Notes: generated by a model from the letters alone, not told the origin. A DNA stretch of 64,000 nucleotides from [Leptolyngbya] sp. PCC 7376 (GCF_000316605.1 NC_019683.1:1224036-1288035), one strand, 5' to 3'. Positions 40,809-51,907 are shown, counted from the stretch's first letter. Numbers and translations: made by a program.

Positions 40809-41618
40809 TTGGATAAGCCCGTGTCTGAACCCACCCATCTACCCACATCGAGTAGTTCATCCTCGAAACCCGTACTCGCTTCAGATGAGCCGAAACAGCG
40901 TAATCATCCGATTCCTCCCGCCAGCCATCCTCGTCAATATCGGGCGATCGGTATTGTGCGCGGCAAATATACTCCCGATGAAGCCGATCAGCTAAGCAAA
41001 GGCAATATCACAACCACCGATGGCGATATCGAAGCCGTACTGCTTGGTCGAGTCATTAGCCTTGTCAAAAACCACATCGACCTTGAACAAGAGCATGTTT
41101 GGGTGGTTTATCCCCGCACTCGCCAAGATGATAATCATCTCCACCTCCAAATCCTTGGAGTATGGGAGCCAGAAAATCTTGATGAAGAAGTCGACCCTGC
41201 TACTGACGAGAATGTTCCCAGTAGCGAAGAAGTGGAAGATGGTTATTTCTCCATTCGTGGTCAGGTAATTTTCTATGATGCCGAATCAAAGAAAGTGATT
41301 GTCAAAATTCGCCAAGCTCCGAAAAAAGATGGTGAGCGACCCAAGTTCTTTAAAGTACAACTCTATGGTGCATTGCCAGAGCGTCCAGTGAATCATTTCT
41401 ATGATCTCACCGCAAAGCTCATTGACAATGTCCTTAATATCCAAACCTGTGAAGATATCGGTTTGATTAGTCCCCGCCGTAAGAAATTCGGTGGTGGTGG
41501 CCGACGTTCCAATAGCAACAGTAAATTTAAAGGCAAGCCTCAGCTCTCTGGCGAGAAAAAAGGCTCTCCGGCGCGTGATCGCCCAGTGCCCCGTCCTAAG
41601 CCAAAAACTGAGAGCTAG
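40809..41618 (+). CDS. Conserved cyanobacterial hypothetical protein, RNA-binding-like tail
   Basis: The 269-residue product starts from TTG at 40809 (GTG at 40821 is an alternative). The middle looks beta-rich (YRAIGIVRGKYTPDEADQLS, GYFSIRGQVIFYDAESKKVI, RPKFFKVQLYGALPERPVNH). The N-terminus is Ser/Pro-rich and the C-terminus is a basic Gly/Lys/Pro tail (RRKKFGGGGRRSNSNSKFKG) that could bind RNA. An OB-fold is possible. Function unknown. A hairpin terminator follows. Confidence 0.7.
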   Translation: MDKPVSEPTHLPTSSSSSSKPVLASDEPKQRNHPIPPASHPRQYRAIGIVRGKYTPDEADQLSKGNITTTDGDIEAVLLGRVISLVKNHIDLEQEHVWVVYPRTRQDDNHLHLQILGVWEPENLDEEVDPATDENVPSSEEVEDGYFSIRGQVIFYDAESKKVIVKIRQAPKKDGERPKFFKVQLYGALPERPVNHFYDLTAKLIDNVLNIQTCEDIGLISPRRKKFGGGGRRSNSNSKFKGKPQLSGEKKGSPARDRPVPRPKPKTES

Positions 41619-41663
41619 ATTTTAAAATCTATATTCCTCAGCACTTGCTAACAACTCAATACC

Positions 41664-41697
41664 TCCCAGCAACTATTCGTCGTTGGGAGATTTTTAT
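41664..41697 (+). terminator. Terminator after the basic-tail protein gene
   Basis: CTCCCAGC pairs with GTTGGGAG (with G-U) and is followed by ATTTTTATTTT. The following 270 bases to the next start hold no other clear signal. Confidence 0.65.
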
Positions 41698-41969
41698 TTT
41701 GTGGCTTTTTCAGGATTGCTCTGTAAGCTCCTTGGAGCATTCTTTAGATGGTTACTTAACTGATATGAAGTTGTGTCAACTGAGTAAGTGAGCAATATTT
41801 TTTTTTGCTGCTTGTATGACAGGGTGAGCACCTAAACTTTACGGTTTGCAAGTACAGTTACACATAACTTTAAGACTGACAGTTTCTACTACTACTTTAG
41901 TCATAATTGAATTGGGAGTCGTGGAATCATCTCTTTTTCTTTTGCCTAATCTTTGCAGGACTATTTCTC

Positions 41970-42470
41970 ATGCTTAAAACACTTTCGACTAGAGTTTCTG
42001 CTGTGGCGATCGCCGCGACTACAGCATTAATTTCGACAGCTTCGGTTATTGCTCAACCGATGAACCCTTCGGTTGATGGCCGCTATGAAGACTTGGTGCA
42101 GACGATTTATTGCCCCCAGGCAGAGCCTGAATATGGCAGCTTTAATGAATATGGCTATTGGGAAGGCGGCGAGTATATTTGTAATGACCAGTATGCCGAG
42201 GCTGGCTATTGGGTTTATGACTCTCCCAACTGGTATATCTGGAACTATGACAACTATTTAGATGATGCAGCCTTTGATGACGCAACGACTGCTTATGGTT
42301 CTTACTCCGATCTTGCCCAAGTCCTAACATGTTATGAAGATGTTGATGCCTACGGTGATTACTATGATTATGGCTATTGGCAAGGAGGCAGTTGGTGTGG
42401 TGAATATGGTTCAGAAGGATACTGGGTTTATGTCTATCCCGATTGGTATATCTGGAATTATGAAAACTAA
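41970..42470 (+). CDS. Secreted Tyr/Trp-rich protein with two tandem repeats
   Basis: From the ATG at 41970 (MLKTLSTRVSAVAIAATTAL, a signal peptide ending in ASVIAQ) the product is 166 residues. Two units of about 40 residues repeat: YGSFNEYGYWEGGEYICNDQ...GYWVYDSPNWYIWNYDN and YGDYYDYGYWQGGSWCGEYG...GYWVYVYPDWYIWNYEN. Each unit has one or two cysteines and is very rich in Tyr, Trp and Gly. No known domain comes to mind. Likely exported; aromatic-rich repeats could bind sugar or form an extracellular layer. Ended by a strong 15-bp hairpin. Confidence 0.75.
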   Translation: MLKTLSTRVSAVAIAATTALISTASVIAQPMNPSVDGRYEDLVQTIYCPQAEPEYGSFNEYGYWEGGEYICNDQYAEAGYWVYDSPNWYIWNYDNYLDDAAFDDATTAYGSYSDLAQVLTCYEDVDAYGDYYDYGYWQGGSWCGEYGSEGYWVYVYPDWYIWNYEN

Positions 42471-42536
42471 GCCATAACTTTTTAACTGCTTAGTTTTAGT
42501 GAGATAAACCAATAAAACTAGGCTAATGGGTTGACC

Positions 42537-42571
42537 AAAATTGCTTTTCTACTAGATAGAAAAGCAATTTT
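42537..42571. terminator. Strong bidirectional terminator
   Basis: AAAATTGCTTTTCTA and TAGAAAAGCAATTTT form a perfect 15-bp stem with a CTAGA loop. It lies between the convergent Tyr/Trp-rich protein gene and clpB and can serve both. Confidence 0.9.
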
Positions 42572-42605
42572 ATTTTGTAGCGGAGAGGCGCTCTCCCCTC
42601 GCGCT

Positions 42606-45600
42606 TTAAATCCACTCTTCCTCAGGATCAACGCCTGCTAGGGCTGGTTCAGATATTTCTTCGGTAAGTGCATCATCAGTATCTGAGTCTGGCTCTGGGT
42701 TGTCAGTCTCTTCCTCGGTTGTTTCGGTTGAGATGACAGGAAGTGTAATCTCAGTTCCAACAGGCTCTTCATCTAGCCAATTGGTATCTTCTGTTGTATC
42801 GTCAATCTCTGGTGTTTGGTCTACTGGGGCGATCGCCTCATCTGTCACTTCAGACTCAACTTCAATCGCTGGCGCAACATCATCGACATCAGTTTCTGGT
42901 TCAATCTCAGCTTCTGGATCGGTTGTCGGCACTTCTACTTCTGGTACTGCTGCTTCAACAATTTCTACTGTTGGAGGCTCCTCTGCTACCACCTCTGCAA
43001 TGATTGCCACTTCTGCTGGAGTTTCTTCGACCTCTGGAGTTGCTTCCACCTGCGGGGTTTCCTCTGGCAAAATTTCCTCAATAACAGGAGGTTCTTCAAC
43101 AGGCTTTGCTTCCTTCGTGAACACCAGTACCTCATCAACACAGTCGGCAATGATGCGATCGCCATCCGTAAAATCAGCTTCCAAAATTTTTGTAGAAATC
43201 GGGTTTTCTAGTTCCCGCTGAATAGCACGCTTAAGTGGTCTTGCCCCAAACGTTGGCTCATAACCCGCTTCAACCACATGATCGAGAGCTGCATCCGTTA
43301 ACGTGAGAGCAATCTTTTGATCAGCCAACAACTTTTCGATCCGCTTAATTTGCAGCTTTACAATCTCTTTCAGCTCATCCCGCATAAGCGTGTGGAAAAT
43401 AATCAGCTCATCAATCCGATTTAAAAACTCAGGTCGGAATCGCTTACGTAATGAACCTGTAACCTTCTGCTGCATCTGGTCGTATTTCGTGTCATCTCCC
43501 GAAAGATTCAGGATAAACTCACTGCCGACATTACTGGTCATCACAATAATTGTGTTACGGAAATCTACCGTACGACCCTGCGAATCCGTAATCCGGCCAT
43601 CATCGAGTACCTGCAACAAAATATTGAAAACATCCTTATGTGCTTTCTCTACCTCATCCAGCAACACAACGGAGTAGGGACGACGGCGCACCGCTTCCGA
43701 TAATTGTCCCCCTTCCTCATAACCCACATATCCCGGAGGCGCACCGATTAAACGAGAAACGGCATGCTTCTCCATATACTCCGACATATCGATGCGCACC
43801 ATTGCCTCTTCGCTGTCAAAGAGAAATGCTGCCAACGCCCGCGCAAGCTCTGTTTTACCGACACCAGTGGGGCCCATAAACATAAAAGAACCAATCGGAC
43901 GACTGGGATCTTTCATCCCCGCCCGTGCCCGACGAATTGCTGCAGCTACAGCTTCAACTGCTTCCTGTTGACCGATAACACGCTTGTGGAGATGACCTTC
44001 TAGTTGAAGTAATTTTTGGCGTTCAGACTCCATCAATCGATTGACTGGAATGCCTGTCCACCGCGCTACGATCTCTGCGATATCGGATTCTGTCACTTGC
44101 TCTCGCAACATTGCATCGCCTGCAGCCTGAATCTCTAGTAACTTTTCCTCTTTGGCGGTCATCTCCTCCTGTAGACCCTCAAGACGACCATATTTGAGCT
44201 GAGCCGCCTTATTGAGATCGTAGGCTCGCTCTGCCTGTTCGATTTGGAGGCGGAGTTGTTCCTCTTCTTCCTTCAGTTCGTTAATTTCGTCAATCAGATT
44301 TTTCTCCGCAAGCCACTGGGAAGATAAGTCTTTTTGTTGGACTTCAAGCCCTTGAATTTCTTCGTCAATACGTTCCAGTCGTTCTTTGGAAGCTAAATAT
44401 GCGGGTGAATTTGCCCCTAACTGCTCTTCGCCTTTAAGAGATAGTTGCTCCATCTGCAATTGCATTAGGCGACGATCAATAATTTCCAGCTCAACGGGCT
44501 TGGAGGTAATCTCCATTTTTAGTTTGGCGGCAGCTTCATCGACCAAATCGATAGCCTTATCGGGTAAAAAACGGTCGGTGATGTAACGATTGGATAGAGT
44601 TGCTGCCGCAACGAGGGCAGAATCTGTAATATTAACGCCATGGTGGCGCTCGTAACGCTCTTTTAAACCCCGCAAAATCGAAATCGTATCTTCGGCGGTG
44701 GGTTGTTTAACGAGGACTTGTTGGAATCGTCGTTCTAGGGCAGGGTCTTTTTCGATATTTTTACGAAATTCGTCTAGGGTTGTTGCACCGATACACCGCA
44801 ACTCGCCCCGCGCTAACATGGGCTTGAGTAGGTTTCCCGCATCCATTGTGCCGTTGCCACCGCCTGCACCGACAACAGTATGAACTTCGTCAATAAAGAG
44901 AATAATTTGGCCGTCGGAATGGGTGACTTCCTTAAGAACAGAACGTAAACGAGCTTCAAATTCGCCGCGATATTTTGCGCCTGCTATTAACGACCCCATA
45001 TCAAGGGACATCAGCTGACGGTCTTTCAGAGACTCTGGGACATCACCATTTACGATCCGCTGAGCTAAGCCTTCGGCGATCGCCGTCTTACCGACACCCG
45101 GTTCACCAATTAAAACTGGATTATTTTTGGAGCGACGGGAGAGAACTTGGATAACTCGGCGGATTTCATCATCTCGCCCAATTACCGGATCGAGCTTGCC
45201 ATCCTTTGCTTGTTCAGTGAGATCTCTGCCGTACTTATTGAGGGCACCTCGTCGTCCTTCTGCTTGATTGCCGCCTTCTGCCGTTGCCTCTTCCCCCTCT
45301 TCTTCGGGTGTTTCTTGGGGAGTGCGTGCTTCTTTTAATTTGACTTCAACATCCTGAGGGTCGAGGTTGAAGCTTCGTAGAAAGCGCCGCCCAAAGCGAT
45401 CATCTTCCGCAAAACCCACCAGTAAATGTTCAATGCCGATGAGCGTATCCTGCCAGCTATTACGGCAAGCTTCAGCACGATCGAGTAATGTATCGAGCTG
45501 TTGACCCAAATAAAGCTGATCACCCCGGAGGAGTTTGGGCTGTTGTTTTGTAAAACGCTCTACTTGCTGCTGTAGACGTGCAGGATCAATTGTTGCTTTT

Positions 45601-45761
45601 TGCAGTAAACCTGCTGCTGACCCATCTTCCTGTTCTAGGAGTGAATTCAGTAAATGTTCCACTTCTAGATTTTGATTTCTGTAGCGTCGGGCGACCTCTT
45701 GTGACTTGACGATCGCATCCCAAGCTTGTTCGGTAAATTTACTGGGGTCAGTGGGCTGCAT
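42606..45761 (-). CDS. clpB: ClpB disaggregase with long acidic C-terminal extension
   Basis: The 1051-residue protein has the N-domain ([20 protein letters not shown]), NBD1 with Walker A GEPGVGKT, the M-domain coiled coil (about 400-530), NBD2 with GPTGVGKT and the sensor-2 region [19 protein letters not shown]. It rescues aggregated proteins with DnaK. Residues 886-1051 are an added tail of 166 residues, almost free of basic residues, rich in Glu, Asp, Pro, Thr and Val (for example [20 protein letters not shown]) and ending DPEEEWI. Normal ClpB ends near residue 870-880. An acidic linker ([12 protein letters not shown]) also lies before NBD1. The core is intact. Confidence 0.93.
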   Translation of the reverse strand: MQPTDPSKFTEQAWDAIVKSQEVARRYRNQNLEVEHLLNSLLEQEDGSAAGLLQKATIDPARLQQQVERFTKQQPKLLRGDQLYLGQQLDTLLDRAEACRNSWQDTLIGIEHLLVGFAEDDRFGRRFLRSFNLDPQDVEVKLKEARTPQETPEEEGEEATAEGGNQAEGRRGALNKYGRDLTEQAKDGKLDPVIGRDDEIRRVIQVLSRRSKNNPVLIGEPGVGKTAIAEGLAQRIVNGDVPESLKDRQLMSLDMGSLIAGAKYRGEFEARLRSVLKEVTHSDGQIILFIDEVHTVVGAGGGNGTMDAGNLLKPMLARGELRCIGATTLDEFRKNIEKDPALERRFQQVLVKQPTAEDTISILRGLKERYERHHGVNITDSALVAAATLSNRYITDRFLPDKAIDLVDEAAAKLKMEITSKPVELEIIDRRLMQLQMEQLSLKGEEQLGANSPAYLASKERLERIDEEIQGLEVQQKDLSSQWLAEKNLIDEINELKEEEEQLRLQIEQAERAYDLNKAAQLKYGRLEGLQEEMTAKEEKLLEIQAAGDAMLREQVTESDIAEIVARWTGIPVNRLMESERQKLLQLEGHLHKRVIGQQEAVEAVAAAIRRARAGMKDPSRPIGSFMFMGPTGVGKTELARALAAFLFDSEEAMVRIDMSEYMEKHAVSRLIGAPPGYVGYEEGGQLSEAVRRRPYSVVLLDEVEKAHKDVFNILLQVLDDGRITDSQGRTVDFRNTIIVMTSNVGSEFILNLSGDDTKYDQMQQKVTGSLRKRFRPEFLNRIDELIIFHTLMRDELKEIVKLQIKRIEKLLADQKIALTLTDAALDHVVEAGYEPTFGARPLKRAIQRELENPISTKILEADFTDGDRIIADCVDEVLVFTKEAKPVEEPPVIEEILPEETPQVEATPEVEETPAEVAIIAEVVAEEPPTVEIVEAAVPEVEVPTTDPEAEIEPETDVDDVAPAIEVESEVTDEAIAPVDQTPEIDDTTEDTNWLDEEPVGTEITLPVISTETTEEETDNPEPDSDTDDALTEEISEPALAGVDPEEEWI

Positions 45762-45970
45762 CAGGTGCTAAGACTTTAAAGTGGATACATATTTTTTATC
45801 AGCACAGTATAACAAGTCCTTGGTGCTCATCAGGAGGGCGATCGCCGCCCCATCCGAAAATATTGTCGCTAAACTAGGAGCAGATAGCTGAGTAATTTCG
45901 CTTATCTTGAAGTGCCTATGCCATCCACATATTGTTTATTCACCTGTTTTGGAGTGTAAGGATAAAGAGA

Positions 45971-46363
45971 ATGAAAAAATTGGGAACTCACCTTGTGGTG
46001 GACTGTTGGGGCTCTCCTGCTGATCTATTAAATGATCCTGAAGGTATCCGTCAAGCAATGATTGCGGCGATCGCCGCGGGAGAAGCGACCCTTATTGACC
46101 TGTGTGTGCATCAGTTTAGTCCCCATGGTGTGACGGCTACTGCAACGTTAGCTGAATCTCATATTGCCATTCACACTTGGCCAGAATACGGTTATTTTGC
46201 TGCTGACTTATTTTTCTGCGGTAGCGGGAAACCCCTTGAGGCCATGGATTTTCTCCGTACAGCTCTGCAAGCAACAGATTATAAAATGACAGAATTAGAG
46301 CGTGGTTTTCCCACAGCTCATCTCGCGAATCCGACGCCAGCAATCATCGCCAAAGCGTGCTAG
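45971..46363 (+). CDS. speD: S-adenosylmethionine decarboxylase proenzyme
   Basis: A 130-residue protein starting MKKLGTHLVVDCWGSPADLL. The self-cleavage/pyruvoyl site is ESHIAIHTWPEYGYFAADLF (Glu-Ser bond), and the conserved FFCG segment follows. It makes decarboxylated SAM for spermidine synthesis. Length and motif order fit bacterial class 1B. The ATG at 45971 is preceded by GGATAAAGAGA. No speE is adjacent. Confidence 0.94.
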   Translation: MKKLGTHLVVDCWGSPADLLNDPEGIRQAMIAAIAAGEATLIDLCVHQFSPHGVTATATLAESHIAIHTWPEYGYFAADLFFCGSGKPLEAMDFLRTALQATDYKMTELERGFPTAHLANPTPAIIAKAC

Positions 46364-46483
46364 AGATGGCTCATCTGAAACATCAATAAACTCTGATAGA
46401 AGCAACTGCTCACCCATGATTTGGCCTAAAGATTATGGGTGCGTAGTTTGTTAAAATCGTATTAATACGTTCCCCTGCACCTA

Positions 46484-46714
46484 ATGGAAAATAACTCCAT
46501 CGACACACAATCACAAACCGAGAAGACAGAAGTGTCGATTCAACTTGACCCTGCTGTTTTAGAACAAATCAAGCATTTAACAAACGATCCCAGCAAAGTG
46601 ATTGAAACCGCTGTGAAACAGTGGTTACGGGGTGAGCGGACTCGTGATGATGAATTAACCCGTCGTTTACGCCGCAATCCTCCCGTTCCGCCAAAAGGTG
46701 AATGGAATGACTAG
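46484..46714 (+). CDS. Ribbon-helix-helix-like small protein
   Basis: A 76-residue protein with EVSIQLDPAVLEQIKHLTND, then PSKVIETAVKQWLRGE. The short strand plus two helices is typical of ribbon-helix-helix DNA-binding proteins such as CcdA/RelB-like antitoxins. The tail (RRLRRNPPVPPKGEWND) is basic and then acidic. No toxin-like gene lies within the next kilobase, so it is an orphan. Regulatory role is inferred. Confidence 0.6.
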   Translation: MENNSIDTQSQTEKTEVSIQLDPAVLEQIKHLTNDPSKVIETAVKQWLRGERTRDDELTRRLRRNPPVPPKGEWND

Positions 46715-47068
46715 GCTCAGTTGATAAATATAATCTGACTACATCAAATTCGAGTTGTGTATTCTCTAAAACTTTTCAAGCAGAGAATACTGCAACTGAA
46801 GCTTCAGGGAAAATTTCAAGCGTCTTTATTCACATCTACGGACTACATCCTTTTATTTCAGTAGTCTCTACTAATTGTTAACGGACTGTAGTTGTCTACT
46901 AAATCCAGGCTTATAGTAATGGCTGAAACATTAGAGCCATTTTAGGTATATTGACATTCTCGATTTTTATCGCCTGTCAACTGCCTGAAACTAACCCGCA
47001 ATTTAGTGCATATAACTTCAGTCTCAGACTCCGTAATCTCCCTGTCGCTCCTTTAGGTACAAGAAATT
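46715..47068. other. Intergenic region before the sensor kinase
   Basis: This 354-base stretch shows no gene. An inverted repeat, AATGGCT at 46918-46924 and AGCCATT at 46935-46941, lies in the middle. A TTGACA at 46951-46956 has no good -10 partner at normal spacing. Confidence 0.3.
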
Positions 47069-48766
47069 ATGAAGGTTACCCCGACCCTGATTTCTCGCAA
47101 TGAACTGCATTTGCAATATTGGCAAGCTTTAGGTGCGGAGCTGATTTGGTTGCAGGATATTGATGGTCTTTGTACGGGGTTTTATTGGCGAGATGCTGGT
47201 GAGTTTGGGTTAGAGCCACAGAGTTTGATTGGTTCCCCTATGGTGGATTGGTTGCAGACAACTCAACCGGAAAAGCTACAGCAGGTCGTGGTTCGAGTGT
47301 TTGAAAGGCATTTACCAGAGCAGGTGACCTGTTTATTTGAGGTGGGTGATCGCCCATTACCTTTAGAAATTAATCTCACCCCAATTTTGCAATCCGATGG
47401 TGCCGTCCAGCAGATTATTGCGATCGCCCATCAGCTAACTGGCAGCGACAGTGCTCTCACTCAACAGCCGAGTCTGCCCCGACAGCCTGACCCTTACCAA
47501 AAGGTATTAACGAAAGTTGCCCGTAAAATTCGCAGTACCCTCGATTTGGTTGCCATTCGCCAAGAAGCGGTGATGGGGTTGGGCGAAGCATTGGAAGTGA
47601 GCCGTTGTCTCTTGTTGTCCTATGACGAGAGTCTCCATGCGTTTCAAGTCATGGCTGAATATCGCAATACGAATGCGCCTTCCGTACTTGGCGTGCAGTG
47701 GCGATCGCCGGAAAGCCCTCTCCTAGAAAATGCAGTGCAGACTCGTGACGTGATTGAAGTGGATTATCTGACAGCTGCTCTGAACGACAGCCAATCTGCA
47801 TTTGTGGTGCCGACCCTTTATCAGAATAAAGTTAACGGTTTTATCTGTCTCCAGCAATGTGATAATCCCCGACTCTGGAGTGAGGGGGAAAAAGAACTGA
47901 CCCAAGAATTGGCAGAACAACTCGGTACGGCGATCGCCCATGCGACTCTCTACCATGAACTCGAACAGGCTAACCAGGCCGCCACTGAAGCATCCCGCCT
48001 GAAAAGTGATTTCCTGGCTAGTACAACCCATGAACTGCGTACGCCTCTGAATGGTATTATCGGCTTCCTAAAACTGATTTTGGACGATATGGCTGATGAC
48101 CGAGAAGAGGAATTAGAATTTGTTGATGAAGCCCATAAGAGTGCCATTCACCTCCTCAATCTGATCAATGACATTCTCGATATCGCCAAAATTGAATCCG
48201 GCAAAATTGATGTTGATTTAGATGCCATTAGTCTTTCTGAACTGCTTGAAAATATTGATAATTTTGCCCGCCCCCAAACCCAAACCAAAGGTCTGGACTG
48301 GGAAATTATTGTGCCGGATACCTACGACGATATTCTTCTCTATTCCAACTACCAGCGGACCTTCCAGATTTTGCTCAATCTTGTCAGTAATGCCCTCAAA
48401 TTCACCCATGAAGGTGGCATTACTGTGAGTGTGGAACTGGTCTTTAAAGATGTGTCACAACATGGCCAAACCTTCCCTGGCATGGTCAAAATCAAAGTGG
48501 AAGATACGGGGATTGGTGTTGCACTAGATATGCAAGAAAAACTATTTAAAAGTTTTTCGCAGGTCACTGGAGGACACACCCGAAAATATGGTGGTACAGG
48601 TTTAGGACTTGCAATTTCCAAAAAACTTGTGGAGGCAATTGGCGGCAAAATTTCGTTCTACAGCATGGGTGAAAACCTCGGTTCCACTGTGACATTCTCT
48701 ATGCCTCTTAATCAAAAACCCTTGCTAAAACATGACCCAACCGACGATCCCCAGGTGATTTCCTAG
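47069..48766 (+). CDS. PAS-GAF sensor histidine kinase
   Basis: A 565-residue soluble kinase. A PAS-like domain is at about 20-130 (AELIWLQDIDGLCTGFYWRD), a GAF domain at about 160-300 (CLLLSYDESLHAFQVMAEYR), then HisKA with the H-box STTHELRTPLNGIIGFLKLI and the ATPase domain with NLVSNALKFTHEGG, VEDTGIGV and GGTGLGLAI. It lies in front of ribBA but is separated by 78 bases and is functionally unrelated. Signal and partner unknown. Confidence 0.9.
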   Translation: MKVTPTLISRNELHLQYWQALGAELIWLQDIDGLCTGFYWRDAGEFGLEPQSLIGSPMVDWLQTTQPEKLQQVVVRVFERHLPEQVTCLFEVGDRPLPLEINLTPILQSDGAVQQIIAIAHQLTGSDSALTQQPSLPRQPDPYQKVLTKVARKIRSTLDLVAIRQEAVMGLGEALEVSRCLLLSYDESLHAFQVMAEYRNTNAPSVLGVQWRSPESPLLENAVQTRDVIEVDYLTAALNDSQSAFVVPTLYQNKVNGFICLQQCDNPRLWSEGEKELTQELAEQLGTAIAHATLYHELEQANQAATEASRLKSDFLASTTHELRTPLNGIIGFLKLILDDMADDREEELEFVDEAHKSAIHLLNLINDILDIAKIESGKIDVDLDAISLSELLENIDNFARPQTQTKGLDWEIIVPDTYDDILLYSNYQRTFQILLNLVSNALKFTHEGGITVSVELVFKDVSQHGQTFPGMVKIKVEDTGIGVALDMQEKLFKSFSQVTGGHTRKYGGTGLGLAISKKLVEAIGGKISFYSMGENLGSTVTFSMPLNQKPLLKHDPTDDPQVIS

Positions 48767-48844
48767 GCCACATCAGATCCGCCAAACCGTTACAATAAAG
48801 GCAGATTATGAAAGAAACATTACATTTGGTAGATCTGAAGATTA

Positions 48845-50512
48845 GTGGATATAGCTTGGCAATTTGATTCGATTGAAGCGGCGCTAGATGATATTAAAGC
48901 GGGTCGCGCAGTCGTCGTTGTAGATGATGAAAACCGTGAAAATGAGGGGGATTTGATCTGTGCAGCTCAGTTTGCGACCCCTGACATGATTAATTTTATG
49001 GCGGTGGAAGCAAGGGGTTTGATCTGTTTAGCGATGACAGGCGATCGCCTCGATGCCCTAGATTTACCGCTAATGGTTAGCAAGAACACAGATAGTAACC
49101 AAACTGCATTTACAGTCAGTGTTGATGCCCATCCACGTCTCGGCGTAACGACAGGTATTTCCGCCGATGATCGCGCCCGCACGATCCAAGTCGCCATTAA
49201 TCCAGATTCCCATCCCGAAGATCTCAACCGTCCTGGTCATATTTTTCCGCTCCGGGCAAGAAAAGGCGGAGTTCTTAAGCGTGCTGGTCATACAGAAGCT
49301 GCCGTAGATTTGTCACGTTTGTCTGGGTTATATCCCTCTGGCGTCATCTGCGAAATCCAAAATGATGATGGCTCGATGGCACGTTTGCCAGAGCTGATTT
49401 CCTATGCTCAAAAGTTTGAGCTGAAAATTATTAGCATTGCTGATCTAATTTCCTATCGTCTGAAAAATGATCGTTTTGTACAGCGCGAAACCATTACAAA
49501 GTTGCCAACAGAATTTGGTCAATTTAATATTTACGCTTATCGCAACGCCCTAGATGAAACTGAACATGTTGCGATCGTAAAAGGCGACCCCAAGGATTTC
49601 GCAGATAAGCCTGTGATGGTACGAGTGCATTCAGAATGTTTAACAGGGGATGCCCTTGGTTCCTTGCGCTGCGACTGTCGGATGCAACTGATTGCTGCTC
49701 TCAAAATGATTGAAAATGCAGGTCAGGGAATTGTTGTTTATCTCCGTCAAGAAGGTCGTGGAATTGGTTTGGTAAATAAGCTTAAAGCCTATTCATTGCA
49801 AGATTTAGGATTGGATACTGTCGAAGCAAACGAACGTCTCGGGTTCCCGGCAGATTTGCGGGACTACGGTATGGGTGCACAGATGCTCAATGACCTCGGT
49901 GTCCATGCGATTCGTTTAATCACCAACAATCCTCGTAAAATTGCTGGTCTGAAAGGCTATGGCTTAGAAGTTGTTGACCGTGTTCCTCTGTTAATCGAGA
50001 GTAATGATTTCAATAATCGTTATCTCACCACGAAAGCACAAAAGTTGGGACATATGCTCCTGCAAACGCACCTCGCGACGATCGCCCTCCGTTGGCAAGG
50101 ACAGGAAGATATTGAGCAGCGGTATGATTACCTTGAAAAATTGCGAGTAATGGCCCAAACGGAACATTTGCTGGTGCGCGAAGAAGCACGTCCAGTGGCC
50201 AATGCTGTATTTTCTGGGTCGCCCTTAATTGTTCACTTTGGTTTTGATCAGCCTAAACTCGCTGCTGCTGATTGGTATACCGAGACAAATCATCCTTATT
50301 TGCAGGCGATCGCCAATATTCTCGAAAACCTAACTGAATGGTCAGATCTCACCCAATTGGAGCTGATGATGGCAACCGGTGGCGAAGATCCAATGGCCGG
50401 ATTACAAATTAAATTGGATCGTGAATTTTTAGCTTGGGAGAAACTGCCGCAATTCATTGGGAGTAAGACCTTAAACCCTCAGGCCATCTACCATTTCCAA
50501 CGGGATATGTAA
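48845..50512 (+). CDS. ribBA: Bifunctional RibBA: DHBP synthase and GTP cyclohydrolase II
   Basis: The 555-residue enzyme catalyses two early riboflavin steps. It starts from GTG ([20 protein letters not shown]). The DHBP synthase part shows [20 protein letters not shown] and [14 protein letters not shown]; the GTP cyclohydrolase II part shows [18 protein letters not shown] (zinc cysteines), [18 protein letters not shown] and [14 protein letters not shown] further 140 residues after the cyclohydrolase domain are present, as in other cyanobacterial RibBA. No FMN riboswitch is visible in the 78-base gap upstream. Confidence 0.94.
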   Translation: MDIAWQFDSIEAALDDIKAGRAVVVVDDENRENEGDLICAAQFATPDMINFMAVEARGLICLAMTGDRLDALDLPLMVSKNTDSNQTAFTVSVDAHPRLGVTTGISADDRARTIQVAINPDSHPEDLNRPGHIFPLRARKGGVLKRAGHTEAAVDLSRLSGLYPSGVICEIQNDDGSMARLPELISYAQKFELKIISIADLISYRLKNDRFVQRETITKLPTEFGQFNIYAYRNALDETEHVAIVKGDPKDFADKPVMVRVHSECLTGDALGSLRCDCRMQLIAALKMIENAGQGIVVYLRQEGRGIGLVNKLKAYSLQDLGLDTVEANERLGFPADLRDYGMGAQMLNDLGVHAIRLITNNPRKIAGLKGYGLEVVDRVPLLIESNDFNNRYLTTKAQKLGHMLLQTHLATIALRWQGQEDIEQRYDYLEKLRVMAQTEHLLVREEARPVANAVFSGSPLIVHFGFDQPKLAAADWYTETNHPYLQAIANILENLTEWSDLTQLELMMATGGEDPMAGLQIKLDREFLAWEKLPQFIGSKTLNPQAIYHFQRDM

Positions 50513-50587
50513 GCCTATTACATCAATGTTGGGCTTGTCGCCAAAAAATTTCCGTTTAAGATAGAGGCTCATTAGTGAGCGAATAAC

Positions 50588-50616
50588 TTAATACTCTTTT
50601 TTGCAGCGGCTACAAT
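50588..50616 (+). promoter_or_regulatory. Candidate promoter of recA
   Basis: TTAATA at 50588-50593 and TACAAT at 50611-50616 are 17 bases apart. The -10 is close to consensus, the -35 weak. The leader to the recA start would be about 63 bases. Confidence 0.4.
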
Positions 50617-50686
50617 AAAATAAGTACTGTTGATCTAAAATCAATACTCTACTCTATTCACGAATCGACATTAACCGAGGTAGCGA

Positions 50687-51805
50687 ATGTCAGCCATTTC
50701 CACAAATCCTGATAAGGAAAAAGCCTTAAACCTTGTCCTAAATCAAATTGAGCGCAATTTTGGTAAAGGGGCGATTATGCGTCTCGGTGATGCAGCGCGG
50801 ATGCGCGTGGAAACCATTCCCAGTGGCGCTCTGACCCTTGACCTGGCGATGGGCGGTGGCTTTCCAAAAGGCAGAATTGTTGAAATTTATGGCCCTGAAA
50901 GTTCTGGTAAAACTACGGTTGCGCTCCATGCGATCGCCGAAGTGCAGAAAGCAGGCGGCGTGGCAGCCTTTGTCGATGCAGAGCATGCCCTTGACCCAAC
51001 CTATTCTGCGGCTCTTGGCGTTGATATCGGGAATTTATTGGTGGCACAGCCCGATAATGGTGAATCTGCGCTAGAAATCACGGATCAGTTGGTACGCTCT
51101 GCCGCCGTTGATTTGATTGTGATTGACTCTGTTGCCGCTCTCGTTCCTCGCGCTGAAATTGAAGGGGAAATGGGGGATATTCAGGTTGGTTTACAAGCTC
51201 GTTTGATGAGTAAAGCTCTCCGGAAAATCGCTGGTAATATGGGTCGCTCCGGCTGTACTGTGATTTTCCTGAACCAGCTCCGTCAGAAAATTGGCATTAG
51301 CTATGGTAGCCCAGAGGTCACAACTGGTGGTACTGCCTTGAAGTTTTATGCGTCGGTACGTCTTGATATTCGCCGTATTCAAACCCTCAAAAAAGGTGCT
51401 CAGGGAGAATTTGGAATTCGAGCAAAAGTAAAAGTTGCAAAGAATAAGGTCGCCCCCCCATTTCGGATCGCCGAATTTGACATTATCTTCGGTAAGGGAA
51501 TTTCAGGTGTGGGTTGTATGCTTGACCTCGCTGAACAGACTGGTATCGTCAATCGCAAGGGAGCATGGTATAGCTACGAAGGCGAAAATATTGCCCAAGG
51601 TCGCGACAATGCGGTGAAATATTTTGAGGAAAATCCTGAAATTGCCAACGTCGTTCATAAGAAAGTCCGAGAAAATCTGGATTTGAGTGCGATGGGTTTT
51701 GCTGAAGATACTGGCGAGAAAGACGTTGATGCAACTAAAGCTGAGGCAAATGATAATAATGTCAAGGCATCTGGCTTTGGTAAAGATTCTAAAAAGAAAA
51801 AATAA
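50687..51805 (+). CDS. recA: RecA recombinase
   Basis: A 372-residue RecA with Walker [13 protein letters not shown], the Walker B/LIVI segment [20 protein letters not shown], loop L1 [19 protein letters not shown] and [20 protein letters not shown] (L2). It promotes strand exchange in homologous recombination and repair. The tail after about residue 335 is acidic then basic (FGKDSKKKK), longer than in E. coli. No adjacent recX. Confidence 0.96.
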   Translation: MSAISTNPDKEKALNLVLNQIERNFGKGAIMRLGDAARMRVETIPSGALTLDLAMGGGFPKGRIVEIYGPESSGKTTVALHAIAEVQKAGGVAAFVDAEHALDPTYSAALGVDIGNLLVAQPDNGESALEITDQLVRSAAVDLIVIDSVAALVPRAEIEGEMGDIQVGLQARLMSKALRKIAGNMGRSGCTVIFLNQLRQKIGISYGSPEVTTGGTALKFYASVRLDIRRIQTLKKGAQGEFGIRAKVKVAKNKVAPPFRIAEFDIIFGKGISGVGCMLDLAEQTGIVNRKGAWYSYEGENIAQGRDNAVKYFEENPEIANVVHKKVRENLDLSAMGFAEDTGEKDVDATKAEANDNNVKASGFGKDSKKKK

Positions 51806-51868
51806 TCAGTAGGGGTTGACCCTGGTCAACCTCTACCGGGATTCATCGAAAGCACAATCAAACATCAG

Positions 51869-51907
51869 AAAAAAGGGAAGTTGATTTAATTATCAGCTTC
51901 CTTTTTT
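51869..51907 (+). terminator. Rho-independent terminator after recA
   Basis: AAAAAAGGGAAGTTGAT pairs with ATCAGCTTCCTTTTTT with one bulged G. A second, GC-rich hairpin without a T-run (around GGTTGACC/GGTCAACC, about 51812-51838) precedes it directly. Confidence 0.8.

Noticed and set aside
42700..43221. Ser/Thr-rich frame on the plus strand opposite the clpB tail
   Set aside because: It is the complement of the Glu/Asp/Val-rich tail; no start signal or family features.
46484..46714. Toxin-antitoxin operon
   Set aside because: The ribbon-helix-helix-like protein has no toxin-size partner on either side.
48767..48844. Possible FMN riboswitch before ribBA
   Set aside because: The 78-base gap is too short and shows no conserved RFN-element sequence.
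50623..50636. AGTACTGTTGATCT as a LexA-type box before recA
   Set aside because: It misses the cyanobacterial LexA consensus in one half-site, and recA is often not LexA-regulated in cyanobacteria.
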